Assembly (NCBI GenBank): GCA_964001155.1
Contig: CAXFCD010000039.1
Span: 1-17,035 of the forward strand
Source: CAXFCD01 sp964001155
Lineage (GTDB): Bacteria; Fidelibacterota; Marinisomatia; Marinisomatales; UBA1611
Length of the DNA: 17,035 nucleotides
Direction: 5' to 3'
Positions within the stretch are counted from its first letter, which is position 1. Each line of letters opens with the position of its first letter. The notes below the pieces were generated by a model that was not told the DNA's origin, ran no database searches, and saw only the letters and a list, made by a program, of their open reading frames with translations. The translations under genes and the position numbers were made by a program. Below, in pieces: positions 1-6,742 of this stretch.

Positions 1-1133
1 ATCATCATTGTATTGTTACTCAAATTTTCAAAAGCGCTTGAATAATCAATGCCGTATTCTTGTACATACCATGTCAAGGGAATTCCAATGGCTGTTCCAA
101 TAAATGTACCGATAGTGCCAATAATGACGGATTCTAAAATGAGAGATCGATACACTTGTCCCTTTGTTTCTCCCATGGCCAATCGAATACCCATTTCACC
201 ATAACGTCGAAGACCGCTCATAATTCCCATATTCCATAATACAATCATAGCAATAATTATAAAGATGCCAAGAATTATTACCGTGGAAACATCCACTAAA
301 TCCACCATCGTTCCCATCTGGTTTTGATCTCTCAAGGCCATCATTGTGGGGCGGAAAATATCGGATGTATCCGAATGCATTTTATTGAATTGATTTCTTA
401 AAATTTGTGAGTTTTTATCATCATAAAACATATCATGCTTAAAACCAAATATTTCAGCAGCTGCATTTTCCATGTTCAATGCCATTCGCGCACCTTGGAT
501 ATCCGCTAACATCATTTGTTTATCAACAGGTCCCATCTTTAAATCAAATGTACCCACAACAGTAAGGTTGAATGTTGTGAAAGCATTATCCATTGTTGTT
601 CCCACAAATGTAACAGCATCTCCTAATGAAATGCCTAATTGTTCAGCGAGTTTTGCACTTACGAGAGATTCGTTAAAATGTTGGATTTCTCTTCCGGATA
701 CAATCCGAGTGTCCAATTCCCATAATTCTGCTTGCCTGGAATTTTCAGAAAGGAAATCAATGCCAGTAGCAAAAACCGGTCCTTGAGATTTGGTTTCCCC
801 GTTTTCATCCGGTAAATCCAATAAGCCTGCAAAGGAAATCCTTGGCGACCAGAAATGATCCGGATGAGATTGAGATAAATCTGCTATTAAATGATCTACT
901 TCAAGCAGAGCTAAATCATTTGGCAGCATTTGTCGCTCTTCTTTGTAGGCAGCTGTCATAACTTTCACATGACCGGACGTAATGACGGCAGAATCTTTAA
1001 ACATGTTTCCCATTGCGCCAACCAGAAAGCCTTTATAGAACACCACCAAAGCCACAATGAGAGAAACAATAATAATTGGGAAGAGACTTCGGGATCGGTC
1101 TCTTAATATTCCATTTAATACAAATTTAAACAT
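1..1133 (-). CDS. FtsX/LolC-E-like ABC transporter permease, partial (C-terminus beyond window)
   Basis: Inner-membrane permease subunit of an ABC transporter. Translation from ATG at 1133 stays open for 377 codons and runs off the left edge, so the C-terminus is missing. The protein opens with MFKFVLNGILRDRSRS and a membrane helix at about residues 17-40. A large extracytoplasmic domain follows, with a GHVKV motif near residue 58 as in LolE/FtsX-type permeases. Two more helices lie near residues 280-305 and 326-350, separated by the cytoplasmic segment GEMGIRLAMGETKGQV, which is typical of the FtsX fold. A fourth helix is expected just outside the window. The ATG shares one base with the TGA of the upstream permease (TGATG), so the two are probably co-translated and form a heterodimer driven by the ATPase at 2305-3015. 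The substrate is not visible. The family assignment is firm; LolE-like rather than MacB-like is inference. Confidence 0.88.
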   Translation of the reverse strand, partial: MFKFVLNGILRDRSRSLFPIIIVSLIVALVVFYKGFLVGAMGNMFKDSAVITSGHVKVMTAAYKEERQMLPNDLALLEVDHLIADLSQSHPDHFWSPRISFAGLLDLPDENGETKSQGPVFATGIDFLSENSRQAELWELDTRIVSGREIQHFNESLVSAKLAEQLGISLGDAVTFVGTTMDNAFTTFNLTVVGTFDLKMGPVDKQMMLADIQGARMALNMENAAAEIFGFKHDMFYDDKNSQILRNQFNKMHSDTSDIFRPTMMALRDQNQMGTMVDLVDVSTVIILGIFIIIAMIVLWNMGIMSGLRRYGEMGIRLAMGETKGQVYRSLILESVIIGTIGTFIGTAIGIPLTWYVQEYGIDYSSAFENLSNNTMM

Positions 1134-2305
1134 CAGGTGATTTTTCCCCTTATGGCATCAGTGGGTTTCATCTTTGCAATTCGCCTTGATGGCAAATAAC
1201 TCAAGATTAACACCACAAAAGCAATAAACAATGTTGTTGAAACCAATAGAGCAATAGAATAAACCGGCATTAATCTTTTAGCCATAATTAATCCCATTTC
1301 CGTATAATCAATAGGCATAGGAATCCCATATATGGCAAAATAAATAAGGAATGGTCCCCCTAAAACAATCGTCATAATTAAGGCTAAAAATGCATTCATT
1401 CCACCTTCCATTGTAAAAAGCCCAACTACTCTTGATCGCGTCATTCCAACAGCCATCAATGTGCCAATTTCTTTTCGCCTGCGGAAGATAGATAAAATTT
1501 GAGAATTGAATATTCCCATACCTGCCAAAGCGAGTAAAATAAGATACATGATCTGTGCCCCGGGCTCATCAGCTTCTATCAACGCTTCCATATCCCTCAT
1601 CAAATAGGCAATATCTCTATGAATCCAATTATGTGTACCATTTAAAAGGGGAACATTTTTAGCTACTGTCACATACGTTGCTTCATTTTCCATGCTTAAC
1701 ATTGTTTGGGCTTTTCGGATGGGAATCCAAATCGTCCCCATGTCCACTTTGAAATTTTCCGTCTCCATAATGTGGACAACAATACCTTCATCTGCATCAT
1801 AAGATTGGTGCACATCCAACCATCGAATCATAAACGTATCACCCAACTTTAATTTGGTGTAATCTGCCATACCGCTTCCAATAAGAACAGGAATGAGTCC
1901 ATCTGTTTTTTCTAAAAGTGTATTTGTTGGAAGATTAACAATTTCTTGGCTTGGCTCGATGCCTTTCATAACCACCGGCATGATGCGTCCGTGAGGATAA
2001 ATAGATGCTTGACTGACTAAAACAGGAACCGCTTGTTGTTTTTGGATAGCGTTTTGTATGGTTGCTGGCGGTTGACCATGAGAATCTTCAAAGGTGAAAG
2101 GATCCAATGGGTCAAATTCAGGATGCCAATAGGAACCGCCTGCTACTTCTGTATCAATGGTGACTTGCCGTGCATGTTTCCGCATGCCATCATACATCCC
2201 GGAAATGAAAATGATCATAAAAAATGACAAAGCGGTGACAAAGACATTCAGCCATGTTCGTAACCCTGCACCAATAAGGTTTTTGATGGCCAGTTTAAAT
2301 AACAT
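1133..2305 (-). CDS. FtsX/LolC-E-like ABC transporter permease
   Basis: First of two adjacent permeases, 390 aa. It starts MLFKLAIKNLIGAGLRTWLN and has one membrane helix at about residues 20-40, then a periplasmic domain of roughly 200 residues, then three hydrophobic segments near 250-272, 300-325 and 350-372. This is the usual 1+3 topology of FtsX/LolC/LolE/MacB membrane parts. The cytoplasmic loop FRRRKEIGTLMAVGMTRSRV after the second helix and the basic tail LPSRRIAKMKPTDAIRG are characteristic of the family, where such elements contact the ATPase. The ATG shares one base with the TGA of the ATPase gene (TGATG), and its own stop shares one base with the next permease start. It is only distantly similar to the partial permease by eye, which suggests two non-identical subunits as in LolC/LolE. 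The cargo (lipoprotein, lipid or drug) cannot be read from the sequence. Confidence 0.92.
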   Translation of the reverse strand: MLFKLAIKNLIGAGLRTWLNVFVTALSFFMIIFISGMYDGMRKHARQVTIDTEVAGGSYWHPEFDPLDPFTFEDSHGQPPATIQNAIQKQQAVPVLVSQASIYPHGRIMPVVMKGIEPSQEIVNLPTNTLLEKTDGLIPVLIGSGMADYTKLKLGDTFMIRWLDVHQSYDADEGIVVHIMETENFKVDMGTIWIPIRKAQTMLSMENEATYVTVAKNVPLLNGTHNWIHRDIAYLMRDMEALIEADEPGAQIMYLILLALAGMGIFNSQILSIFRRRKEIGTLMAVGMTRSRVVGLFTMEGGMNAFLALIMTIVLGGPFLIYFAIYGIPMPIDYTEMGLIMAKRLMPVYSIALLVSTTLFIAFVVLILSYLPSRRIAKMKPTDAIRGKIT

Positions 2306-3015
2306 CAGGACAAATTTTCCGGATTTGAAATGTGTTCATCTTTTACAATTCTGCCATCGTCCAAGTGAATGATTCGTCTAAGATACCCCATAATTTTTTC
2401 ATCATGTGTTGCAAAGATAAAAGAAGTCTCCAATTCTTGATTGAGCTGAACCAATATTTTCATAATATGATGGGAATTTTCTGCATCCAAATTAGCTGTT
2501 GGTTCATCGGCCAAAACCAATACCGGTTGATGGACAATGGCTCGGGCAATTGCTGTCCGCTGGCATTCGCCGCCACTGAGCATATTGGGACGAGACTCAA
2601 TTTTATCCGATAATCCTACTGACTCAACTGCTTTTTCAACCAATCGTTTTCGTTCTTCTTTATCGACTTTATTTAAAATCAGCGGCAATTCCACATTTTC
2701 AAAAACGGTGTAAACCGGTAACAAATTATAACTCTGAAAAATGAATCCCATTTTTGTTTTTCGAATCTCTGCACGTTCGTTATGAGATGCCGTTCCCAAA
2801 TTTGAATTCAATACATTCACAGTCCCTTCCGTCGGTGCATCCAATCCACCGATTATATTGAGCAAAGTGGTTTTCCCTGAACCGGAGGGGCCAACCAATC
2901 CGGTGAATTCGCCTTTTTCAAGTGTGAGATCAATCTCTTTCAAAGCAGTGAAAAAGTCACCGCCTACAGGAAATTGTTTTAACAAATTTTGTATTTCTAC
3001 AACTGGTTTTGACAT
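2305..3015 (-). CDS. ABC transporter ATP-binding protein, LolD/MacB class
   Basis: Cytoplasmic ATPase, 236 aa, the normal length for LolD-type subunits. Visible motifs in order: Walker A GPSGSGKTT at residues 42-50, Q-loop Gln94 in FIFQSYNLLP, signature LSGGE at 146-150, Walker B VLVLADEPTANLD ending at 177, and switch His204 in ATHDEK. The spacing is complete, so an active ATPase is expected. After the signature it reads ECQR where LolD/MacB proteins usually have QQQR. The start at 3015 lies 8 bp after the stop of the outer-membrane protein gene. Only a weak purine run (AGAG) precedes it. Its stop touches the first permease ATG, making an ATPase-permease-permease cassette. Because LolD and MacB ATPases share this pattern, the transported molecule remains open. 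I give no gene symbol. Confidence 0.95.
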   Translation of the reverse strand: MSKPVVEIQNLLKQFPVGGDFFTALKEIDLTLEKGEFTGLVGPSGSGKTTLLNIIGGLDAPTEGTVNVLNSNLGTASHNERAEIRKTKMGFIFQSYNLLPVYTVFENVELPLILNKVDKEERKRLVEKAVESVGLSDKIESRPNMLSGGECQRTAIARAIVHQPVLVLADEPTANLDAENSHHIMKILVQLNQELETSFIFATHDEKIMGYLRRIIHLDDGRIVKDEHISNPENLS

Positions 3016-3023
3016 AATGTACT

Positions 3024-4085
3024 CTAATGATTGTAAATGAACATGATTTGAAAATTGGTGCCAAACCCGGCCACAGTTTGGGGTAAATATTCTGATGGAA
3101 CAGAATATCCCGACCGGTTTGGACTCCTAGACAGAATGAAATTTAAACTGAATTTATCAAATGTGGATCCCCAACGAATATAATGGTGCCAATGATCATT
3201 CTCCCAATCAACTTGAGAGATAAACATGATTTGATGAATCATTCCCAAGGGAACACTTGCCATAAATGCGGATAGCGTTTGTTCTTCTTGCGTGTAAGAG
3301 TTGGACATATACAATGTTTCTGTCATGATCAAAATCCCGCTTGCAAGGGGAAGAGTATAATCAGCACCAACCGTTATGAATCCCAATTCCCGATCGTCCA
3401 AATAAACAATGGCACTTTCATTCCAAAAACCAATGAATCCATCAAATCGATAATCCAATCCAATGCGCTTATTTTGATCAGAAACGATGACAGGTGTTTG
3501 GCCCAAGAATCGATTGTGTGATTCCGAGTCTAGATGAAATGTTAATCCCCATTCGCCAAGAGCATTAGATAGTTCTGTTCTGCCACCAAAAGACATTTCA
3601 TCTTTTTCCTGTATGGCCCAAGACCAAACAGAAAGTAAGTTATTGGGAAACCAACGTAGTCGAAATGCATTCACCCCATCGGTTTGACCGGTTGGGTCTG
3701 CTAGATTAAATGTGTCAAACCAAGATAAAGATCGAAGCACTTGTGATGGCCCAAAAACAATTTTTTGCAAGCCAAGGCGCGCTTCTATTTTTTCGGATGA
3801 ATAGCGGATCCAGGCACGATGTGGATTTTCATGTTTTTGTGTGAGAGAATCGCCGGAATAGGATTTATCAAATCGGTAGGCAAATTCTAAATCAAGCAGT
3901 GACAATTGATTCAGTTCCTTAGAGATGGAAAAATTGGGAATATATCCAATGGTTGATTCAAAAGCTGACTGCCCTTTTGGAACATCATCTCCGGAAAGTG
4001 AGCTTGCCCAAAATTGACCTTTCATTGTATAAGATTGAGCATTCAAAAGAAGCGGTAAAAGGAATAAAGAAAATCTAAGAATCAC
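3024..4085 (-). CDS. Predicted outer-membrane beta-barrel protein
   Basis: A 353-aa exported protein. The start is GTG at 4085, which overlaps the TGA of tetR as GTGA and sits directly before a clear signal peptide (MILRFSLFLLPLLLNAQS, cleavage likely after residue 16-18). The mature part has no membrane helices. It is rich in alternating hydrophobic and polar stretches, aromatic residues and short Asp/Asn/Gly turns, as in porin-like barrels. The segment RLGLQKIVFGPSQVLR then FDTFNLADPTGQTDG resembles the strand-turn pattern of larger outer-membrane porin-like proteins. The C-terminus ends in IMFIYNH rather than a terminal Phe, so the usual barrel-insertion signal is imperfect. I do not recognise a named family. 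Its place between a TetR regulator and an ABC cassette suggests an outer-membrane partner or cargo acceptor for that transporter, which is inference. Confidence 0.75.
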   Translation of the reverse strand: MILRFSLFLLPLLLNAQSYTMKGQFWASSLSGDDVPKGQSAFESTIGYIPNFSISKELNQLSLLDLEFAYRFDKSYSGDSLTQKHENPHRAWIRYSSEKIEARLGLQKIVFGPSQVLRSLSWFDTFNLADPTGQTDGVNAFRLRWFPNNLLSVWSWAIQEKDEMSFGGRTELSNALGEWGLTFHLDSESHNRFLGQTPVIVSDQNKRIGLDYRFDGFIGFWNESAIVYLDDRELGFITVGADYTLPLASGILIMTETLYMSNSYTQEEQTLSAFMASVPLGMIHQIMFISQVDWENDHWHHYIRWGSTFDKFSLNFILSRSPNRSGYSVPSEYLPQTVAGFGTNFQIMFIYNH

Positions 4086-4678
4086 TTTAGAATACCCCTC
4101 ATAAATGATTCAATTGCTTCACCTTTAACCTTAATAAATTTTTTCGTATCCTTCATCACGGTGAATTGAAGCGCCAATCCATCCATAAAAGCCATTAATA
4201 ATGAAGCGACCCCATCTTTATTCATTTTTCGGAATTCCCCGATATCGATTCCTGCTTGAAGAATTGTTTTAATACCATCTTGAAATTCATCATAATATCC
4301 CACCAAATCTTGGTTAATGTTTCTGGGATGTTTGCTTCGGCAAGATTGTGCCCAAATCTCATTCATGATGGTATTTGTGTCGCTTTTTTCCATGCACATA
4401 TTTAACCCTTGGTCCATGAGTTGTTTCAGTTTTTTTGTCGGCGATAGAGGGGATGATAAAATTTCATTTAGAAAAAGTTTGAATTGGTCAAAAATAGATT
4501 GCTCTATGGCATTAAAAATGTCTTCTTTACTTCTAAAATATTCATAGACAGTTCCTTTGCCAATACCGGCTTTTTTGGCCACATCCGCAATTTTTCCTTT
4601 CTCAAGTCCGTGCTGGGAAAAGACAGTCATTGCGGCTTCAATGATTCGGGTTTTTTTATCTGTTTTGTGCGTATCCAT
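4082..4678 (-). CDS. TetR family transcriptional regulator
   Basis: A DNA-binding repressor of 198 aa. I start it at ATG 4678 (MDTHKTDKKTRIIEAA). The open frame extends 38 codons further upstream, but that part is hydrophobic, crosses the operator and is unlike any TetR N-terminus. The helix-turn-helix is plain: RIIEAAMTVFSQHG at residues 11-24, then ADVAKKAGIGKGTVYEYF at 31-48 and SKEDI. The remaining about 145 residues are the variable all-helical ligand and dimerisation domain, so the inducer cannot be predicted. A TetR-like operator with a plausible promoter lies 9-26 bp upstream, which implies autorepression. Its TGA overlaps the GTG of the outer-membrane protein gene, so the regulator is the first gene of the transport operon it probably controls. 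Confidence 0.93.
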   Translation of the reverse strand: MDTHKTDKKTRIIEAAMTVFSQHGLEKGKIADVAKKAGIGKGTVYEYFRSKEDIFNAIEQSIFDQFKLFLNEILSSPLSPTKKLKQLMDQGLNMCMEKSDTNTIMNEIWAQSCRSKHPRNINQDLVGYYDEFQDGIKTILQAGIDIGEFRKMNKDGVASLLMAFMDGLALQFTVMKDTKKFIKVKGEAIESFMRGILK

Positions 4679-4686
4679 TAATATAT

Positions 4687-4704
4687 GACTGACCAGTCGG
4701 TCGG
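4687..4704. promoter_or_regulatory. Putative TetR-family operator
   Basis: The stretch holds two interleaved inverted repeats: GACTG-AC-CAGTC at 4687-4698 and GACC-AGTC-GGTC at 4691-4702. Overlapping GACC/GGTC and GACT/AGTC arms are common in TetR-family operators, some of which bind two dimers. It sits 9 bp upstream of the tetR start and covers the transcription start expected from the promoter at 4707-4735. Binding there would block the tetR-transporter operon. The palindrome is seen; its function is inferred. Confidence 0.65.
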
Positions 4705-4706
4705 AA

Positions 4707-4735
4707 TTTATAACTAATAATCCAAATAACAAAAA
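4707..4735 (-). promoter_or_regulatory. Candidate promoter for the tetR-transporter operon
   Basis: Read leftward, a TTTTTG element (4735-4730) and a TATAAA element (4712-4707) are separated by 17 bp, the optimum for a sigma70-like promoter. The start point would fall near 4699-4701, inside the operator. The whole gap between the HMA-MauE gene and tetR (4679-4742) is AT-rich apart from the operator, and I see no terminator hairpin in it, so readthrough from the pab operon is also possible. The organism's own promoter consensus may differ. Confidence 0.35.
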
Positions 4736-4742
4736 TAAAAGA

Positions 4743-5459
4743 TTAAGCTGCCAACATCCAGATGGCCATAAACAACATAATACTATTTTCAATGAAGGTT
4801 GCTTTTGTCATGGGCAGTTTTAAGGCTGTTCCGAGACAGGCACATTGGATAGCATTTTTATTCAATAAGACTTTCGTAACGCCAACTGTGGTTGTCCCCA
4901 GAATAATTAACGTAGCCATAAGGGCAAACTGGAGATTGAGTCGTAATAGAAAAAGAAGCCCCAAAGCAGTTTCAATGAATGGATAAACCCATCCATAAAC
5001 AGGGGCCATCTTTGCCAGCGGATCATACATGGAAAAGGAGTCAGGAAAATTCTTATAATCTAAAAATTTGAAAAAACTGAAAACGATGTAGAACAATCCC
5101 ATGAAATCGTACATGAAATCGCCCACATTGAGATCGTGCTTGTTTATAAGTATTGTTGAAGCAGTGATGTAAATGAATATGAGGAACAAGGGAAAAAGCT
5201 GTTTCAGATCTGACTCCGTTTCAGTTACAGTCTCTACATGTTGAGTTTTGAAAATTTCGCTGATTGTATATTTTTCAGGTATTGCGTTTTGTAATTCTGA
5301 TAAAGTGACTGGGGCGGATGTTGCCAAGTTCACTGAACTGGATTCTAATGAAACATCAGCTTTTTCCACTTGGAACATGTTTTGAAGTTTTTCCGTGACA
5401 GATGCCACGCAACCTTCACAGGTCATCCCTGAAATTGTATATTTTGTTATTTGACTCAT
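4743..5459 (-). CDS. HMA domain fused to MauE/DoxX-like membrane protein
   Basis: A two-part protein of 238 aa. I choose ATG 5459 because it overlaps the upstream MOSC gene's TGA as ATGA and directly precedes the domain; the frame is open 12 codons further, but those are basic residues inside the MOSC gene. Residues 1-70 form a heavy-metal-associated domain with the soft-metal site GMTCEGC (Cys14, Cys17), the type that binds copper(I) in chaperones and P-type ATPases. From about residue 85 there are several membrane helices with the pattern of MauE/DoxX-like redox-associated membrane proteins, including a CAC motif at 206-208 followed by LGTALKLPMTKATFIEN. No ATPase or phosphorylation motif is present, so it is not a metal pump. 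A role in copper or thiol/disulfide handling at the inner membrane is inference. It is the last gene of the pab-MOSC unit. Confidence 0.85.
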   Translation of the reverse strand: MSQITKYTISGMTCEGCVASVTEKLQNMFQVEKADVSLESSSVNLATSAPVTLSELQNAIPEKYTISEIFKTQHVETVTETESDLKQLFPLFLIFIYITASTILINKHDLNVGDFMYDFMGLFYIVFSFFKFLDYKNFPDSFSMYDPLAKMAPVYGWVYPFIETALGLLFLLRLNLQFALMATLIILGTTTVGVTKVLLNKNAIQCACLGTALKLPMTKATFIENSIMLFMAIWMLAA

Positions 5460-5938
5460 TTTAGTTGTTCTATTTGATTTCCTTTTTTTACCCATCCTTC
5501 ATTGAGTACACGGGCAAACCAACCGCGTCTATTCATAGTCACTTTTATAAATTCATTCACGTTTTGTTCACCTACATAAGGAAGAATTTTCAAATTCGTA
5601 CAGGGATCACATTCAAGAGATATTTCCAGAACACACTCTCCAATTTTGAACTGTTGATTGGGTTGAAATTGAGAATGGTCAAAACTGGTGATGGTCAAAT
5701 TTTCCCCAAGGTCACCGGGCTTTATGGGCCAGCCTTCATCGTTTAGTTCTTGAATCGTTTCCAAAGGATACAGCAACACAGCCATATCCGGATCTCCATC
5801 TTTTTTGTGCGTGCGAAAAGAATTGAAATCACCCTCTAAACCTGCTTTAGAAATAAAGACACGATTAACCGGTTTTTTCGGTAATCCTCGTTCGCCCGGG
5901 GTACAGAGTTTTACATTAATTTGGTGGACTATTTTCAT
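5456..5938 (-). CDS. MOSC domain-containing protein
   Basis: A 160-aa stand-alone MOSC (molybdenum cofactor sulfurase C-terminal) domain, predicted cytoplasmic. Supporting blocks are AGLEGDFNSFRTHKKDGDPDM near residues 32-52, PGDLGENLTI at 75-83, ECDPC with Cys110 and Cys113 (the second at the position of the conserved MOSC cysteine), and NRRGWFARVLNEGWVKKGNQI at 136-156. MOSC domains are proposed to carry or transfer sulfur on that cysteine or to bind molybdopterin. YiiM and YuaD are small members, and their substrates vary. The gene starts 15 bp after pabC, with no Shine-Dalgarno sequence visible, and its stop overlaps the HMA-MauE start as ATGA, so those two are probably translated together. 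I see no molybdenum cofactor biosynthesis gene nearby, so its role here is unknown. Confidence 0.88.
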   Translation of the reverse strand: MKIVHQINVKLCTPGERGLPKKPVNRVFISKAGLEGDFNSFRTHKKDGDPDMAVLLYPLETIQELNDEGWPIKPGDLGENLTITSFDHSQFQPNQQFKIGECVLEISLECDPCTNLKILPYVGEQNVNEFIKVTMNRRGWFARVLNEGWVKKGNQIEQLK

Positions 5939-5953
5939 AATTGATGTGAGAAA

Positions 5954-6742
5954 TTACTGTTTAAAATCTGCATGCATCCAATCGTTATATTGAGACACTA
6001 ATTGTGAAGTTTTTTCTCCGATGGAGCCATCTCCAATTGTTTGCTCATTCACTTGAATAATGGGCACAACACCGGAACCACTATTGGTTAAAAATAATTC
6101 ATCTACTGTTTCAAATTCATCTTGGTTCAATTGTCCAAACTTTACTGGAAATGGAGACTGAGACAGTATCGTTTGTCGCGTGACCCCGGGCAAAACACCA
6201 CCTTCTCTGGTGTAGAGTTTCCCGGTCTTTGCCCAAAATATATTACTTCTGCTTCCTTCCAATACTAAGCCATCTTTATCTATTAAAATGGCTTCAAAAC
6301 ACTTTTTGGATTCCGCCAATTGCCATGCATCGTAACAAACTTTATAATTGGTTGTTTTTACATTGGGAGTTTCGCGCGTGCCTTTTACAGTGATGGCAGA
6401 CACACCATTATAAATGACTGGATCCAAGTTTAAAGATGAAGTATAAAGTATCAATTTGTCCGGCACAGCCAGTATGCGGGTTCGTTGATTTGGATCATCA
6501 AAATTTGAAATGACTGTTTCCACCATTTCTAAAATTTCACCCCTTTTGTAATGGATGGTCAGTCCTGTCAATTTCACTGAACGAAACAAACGATCCAAAT
6601 GGGGTTCTAAAAAAACAGGTTTAAAATCTAATGTGCGAAATGTTTCATACAATCCTGTTTCAAAAGCGAATGTGTCAGCCCCAAGTTGGAGTGATTCTGT
6701 TGAAATGGTTTCCCATTGATTATTGATGAGTGCTTGAATCAT
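5954..6742 (-). CDS. pabC: Class IV aminotransferase, probable aminodeoxychorismate lyase
   Basis: A fold-type IV PLP enzyme of 262 aa. PabC converts 4-amino-4-deoxychorismate to 4-aminobenzoate and pyruvate for folate synthesis. Seen: ETGLYETFRTLD at residues 28-39, EPHLDRLFRS at 46-55, the likely Schiff-base lysine Lys129 in VKTTNYK, the LEGSRSNIFW block, and TREGGVLPGVTRQTIL, which forms the cofactor phosphate cup. Branched-chain and D-amino acid aminotransferases share these blocks, so sequence alone does not settle the substrate. The assignment rests on the position directly after pabA and pabB, with an ATGA overlap to pabB. The length fits PabC (about 270) better than branched-chain aminotransferases (about 300 or more). 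Confidence 0.82.
   Translation of the reverse strand: MIQALINNQWETISTESLQLGADTFAFETGLYETFRTLDFKPVFLEPHLDRLFRSVKLTGLTIHYKRGEILEMVETVISNFDDPNQRTRILAVPDKLILYTSSLNLDPVIYNGVSAITVKGTRETPNVKTTNYKVCYDAWQLAESKKCFEAILIDKDGLVLEGSRSNIFWAKTGKLYTREGGVLPGVTRQTILSQSPFPVKFGQLNQDEFETVDELFLTNSGSGVVPIIQVNEQTIGDGSIGEKTSQLVSQYNDWMHADFKQ

Noticed and set aside
472..786. 104-codon plus-strand frame opposite the partial permease
   Set aside because: The opposite strand encodes a continuous FtsX-like permease with clear family features, and this frame shows no domain or ribosome binding site.
4679..4792. N-terminal extension of the TetR frame (38 extra codons starting at 4792)
   Set aside because: The extension is hydrophobic, overlaps the end of the HMA-MauE gene and covers the operator and promoter. 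The normal TetR N-terminus starts at ATG 4678.
5460..5495. Longer start for the HMA-MauE protein at 5495
   Set aside because: The extra 12 residues are basic and fall inside the MOSC coding region. ATG 5459 forms the ATGA overlap and directly precedes the HMA domain.
5954..6742. Calling the class IV aminotransferase a branched-chain or D-amino acid aminotransferase
   Set aside because: The shared fold motifs do not exclude it, but the ATGA overlap with pabB and the length favour aminodeoxychorismate lyase.
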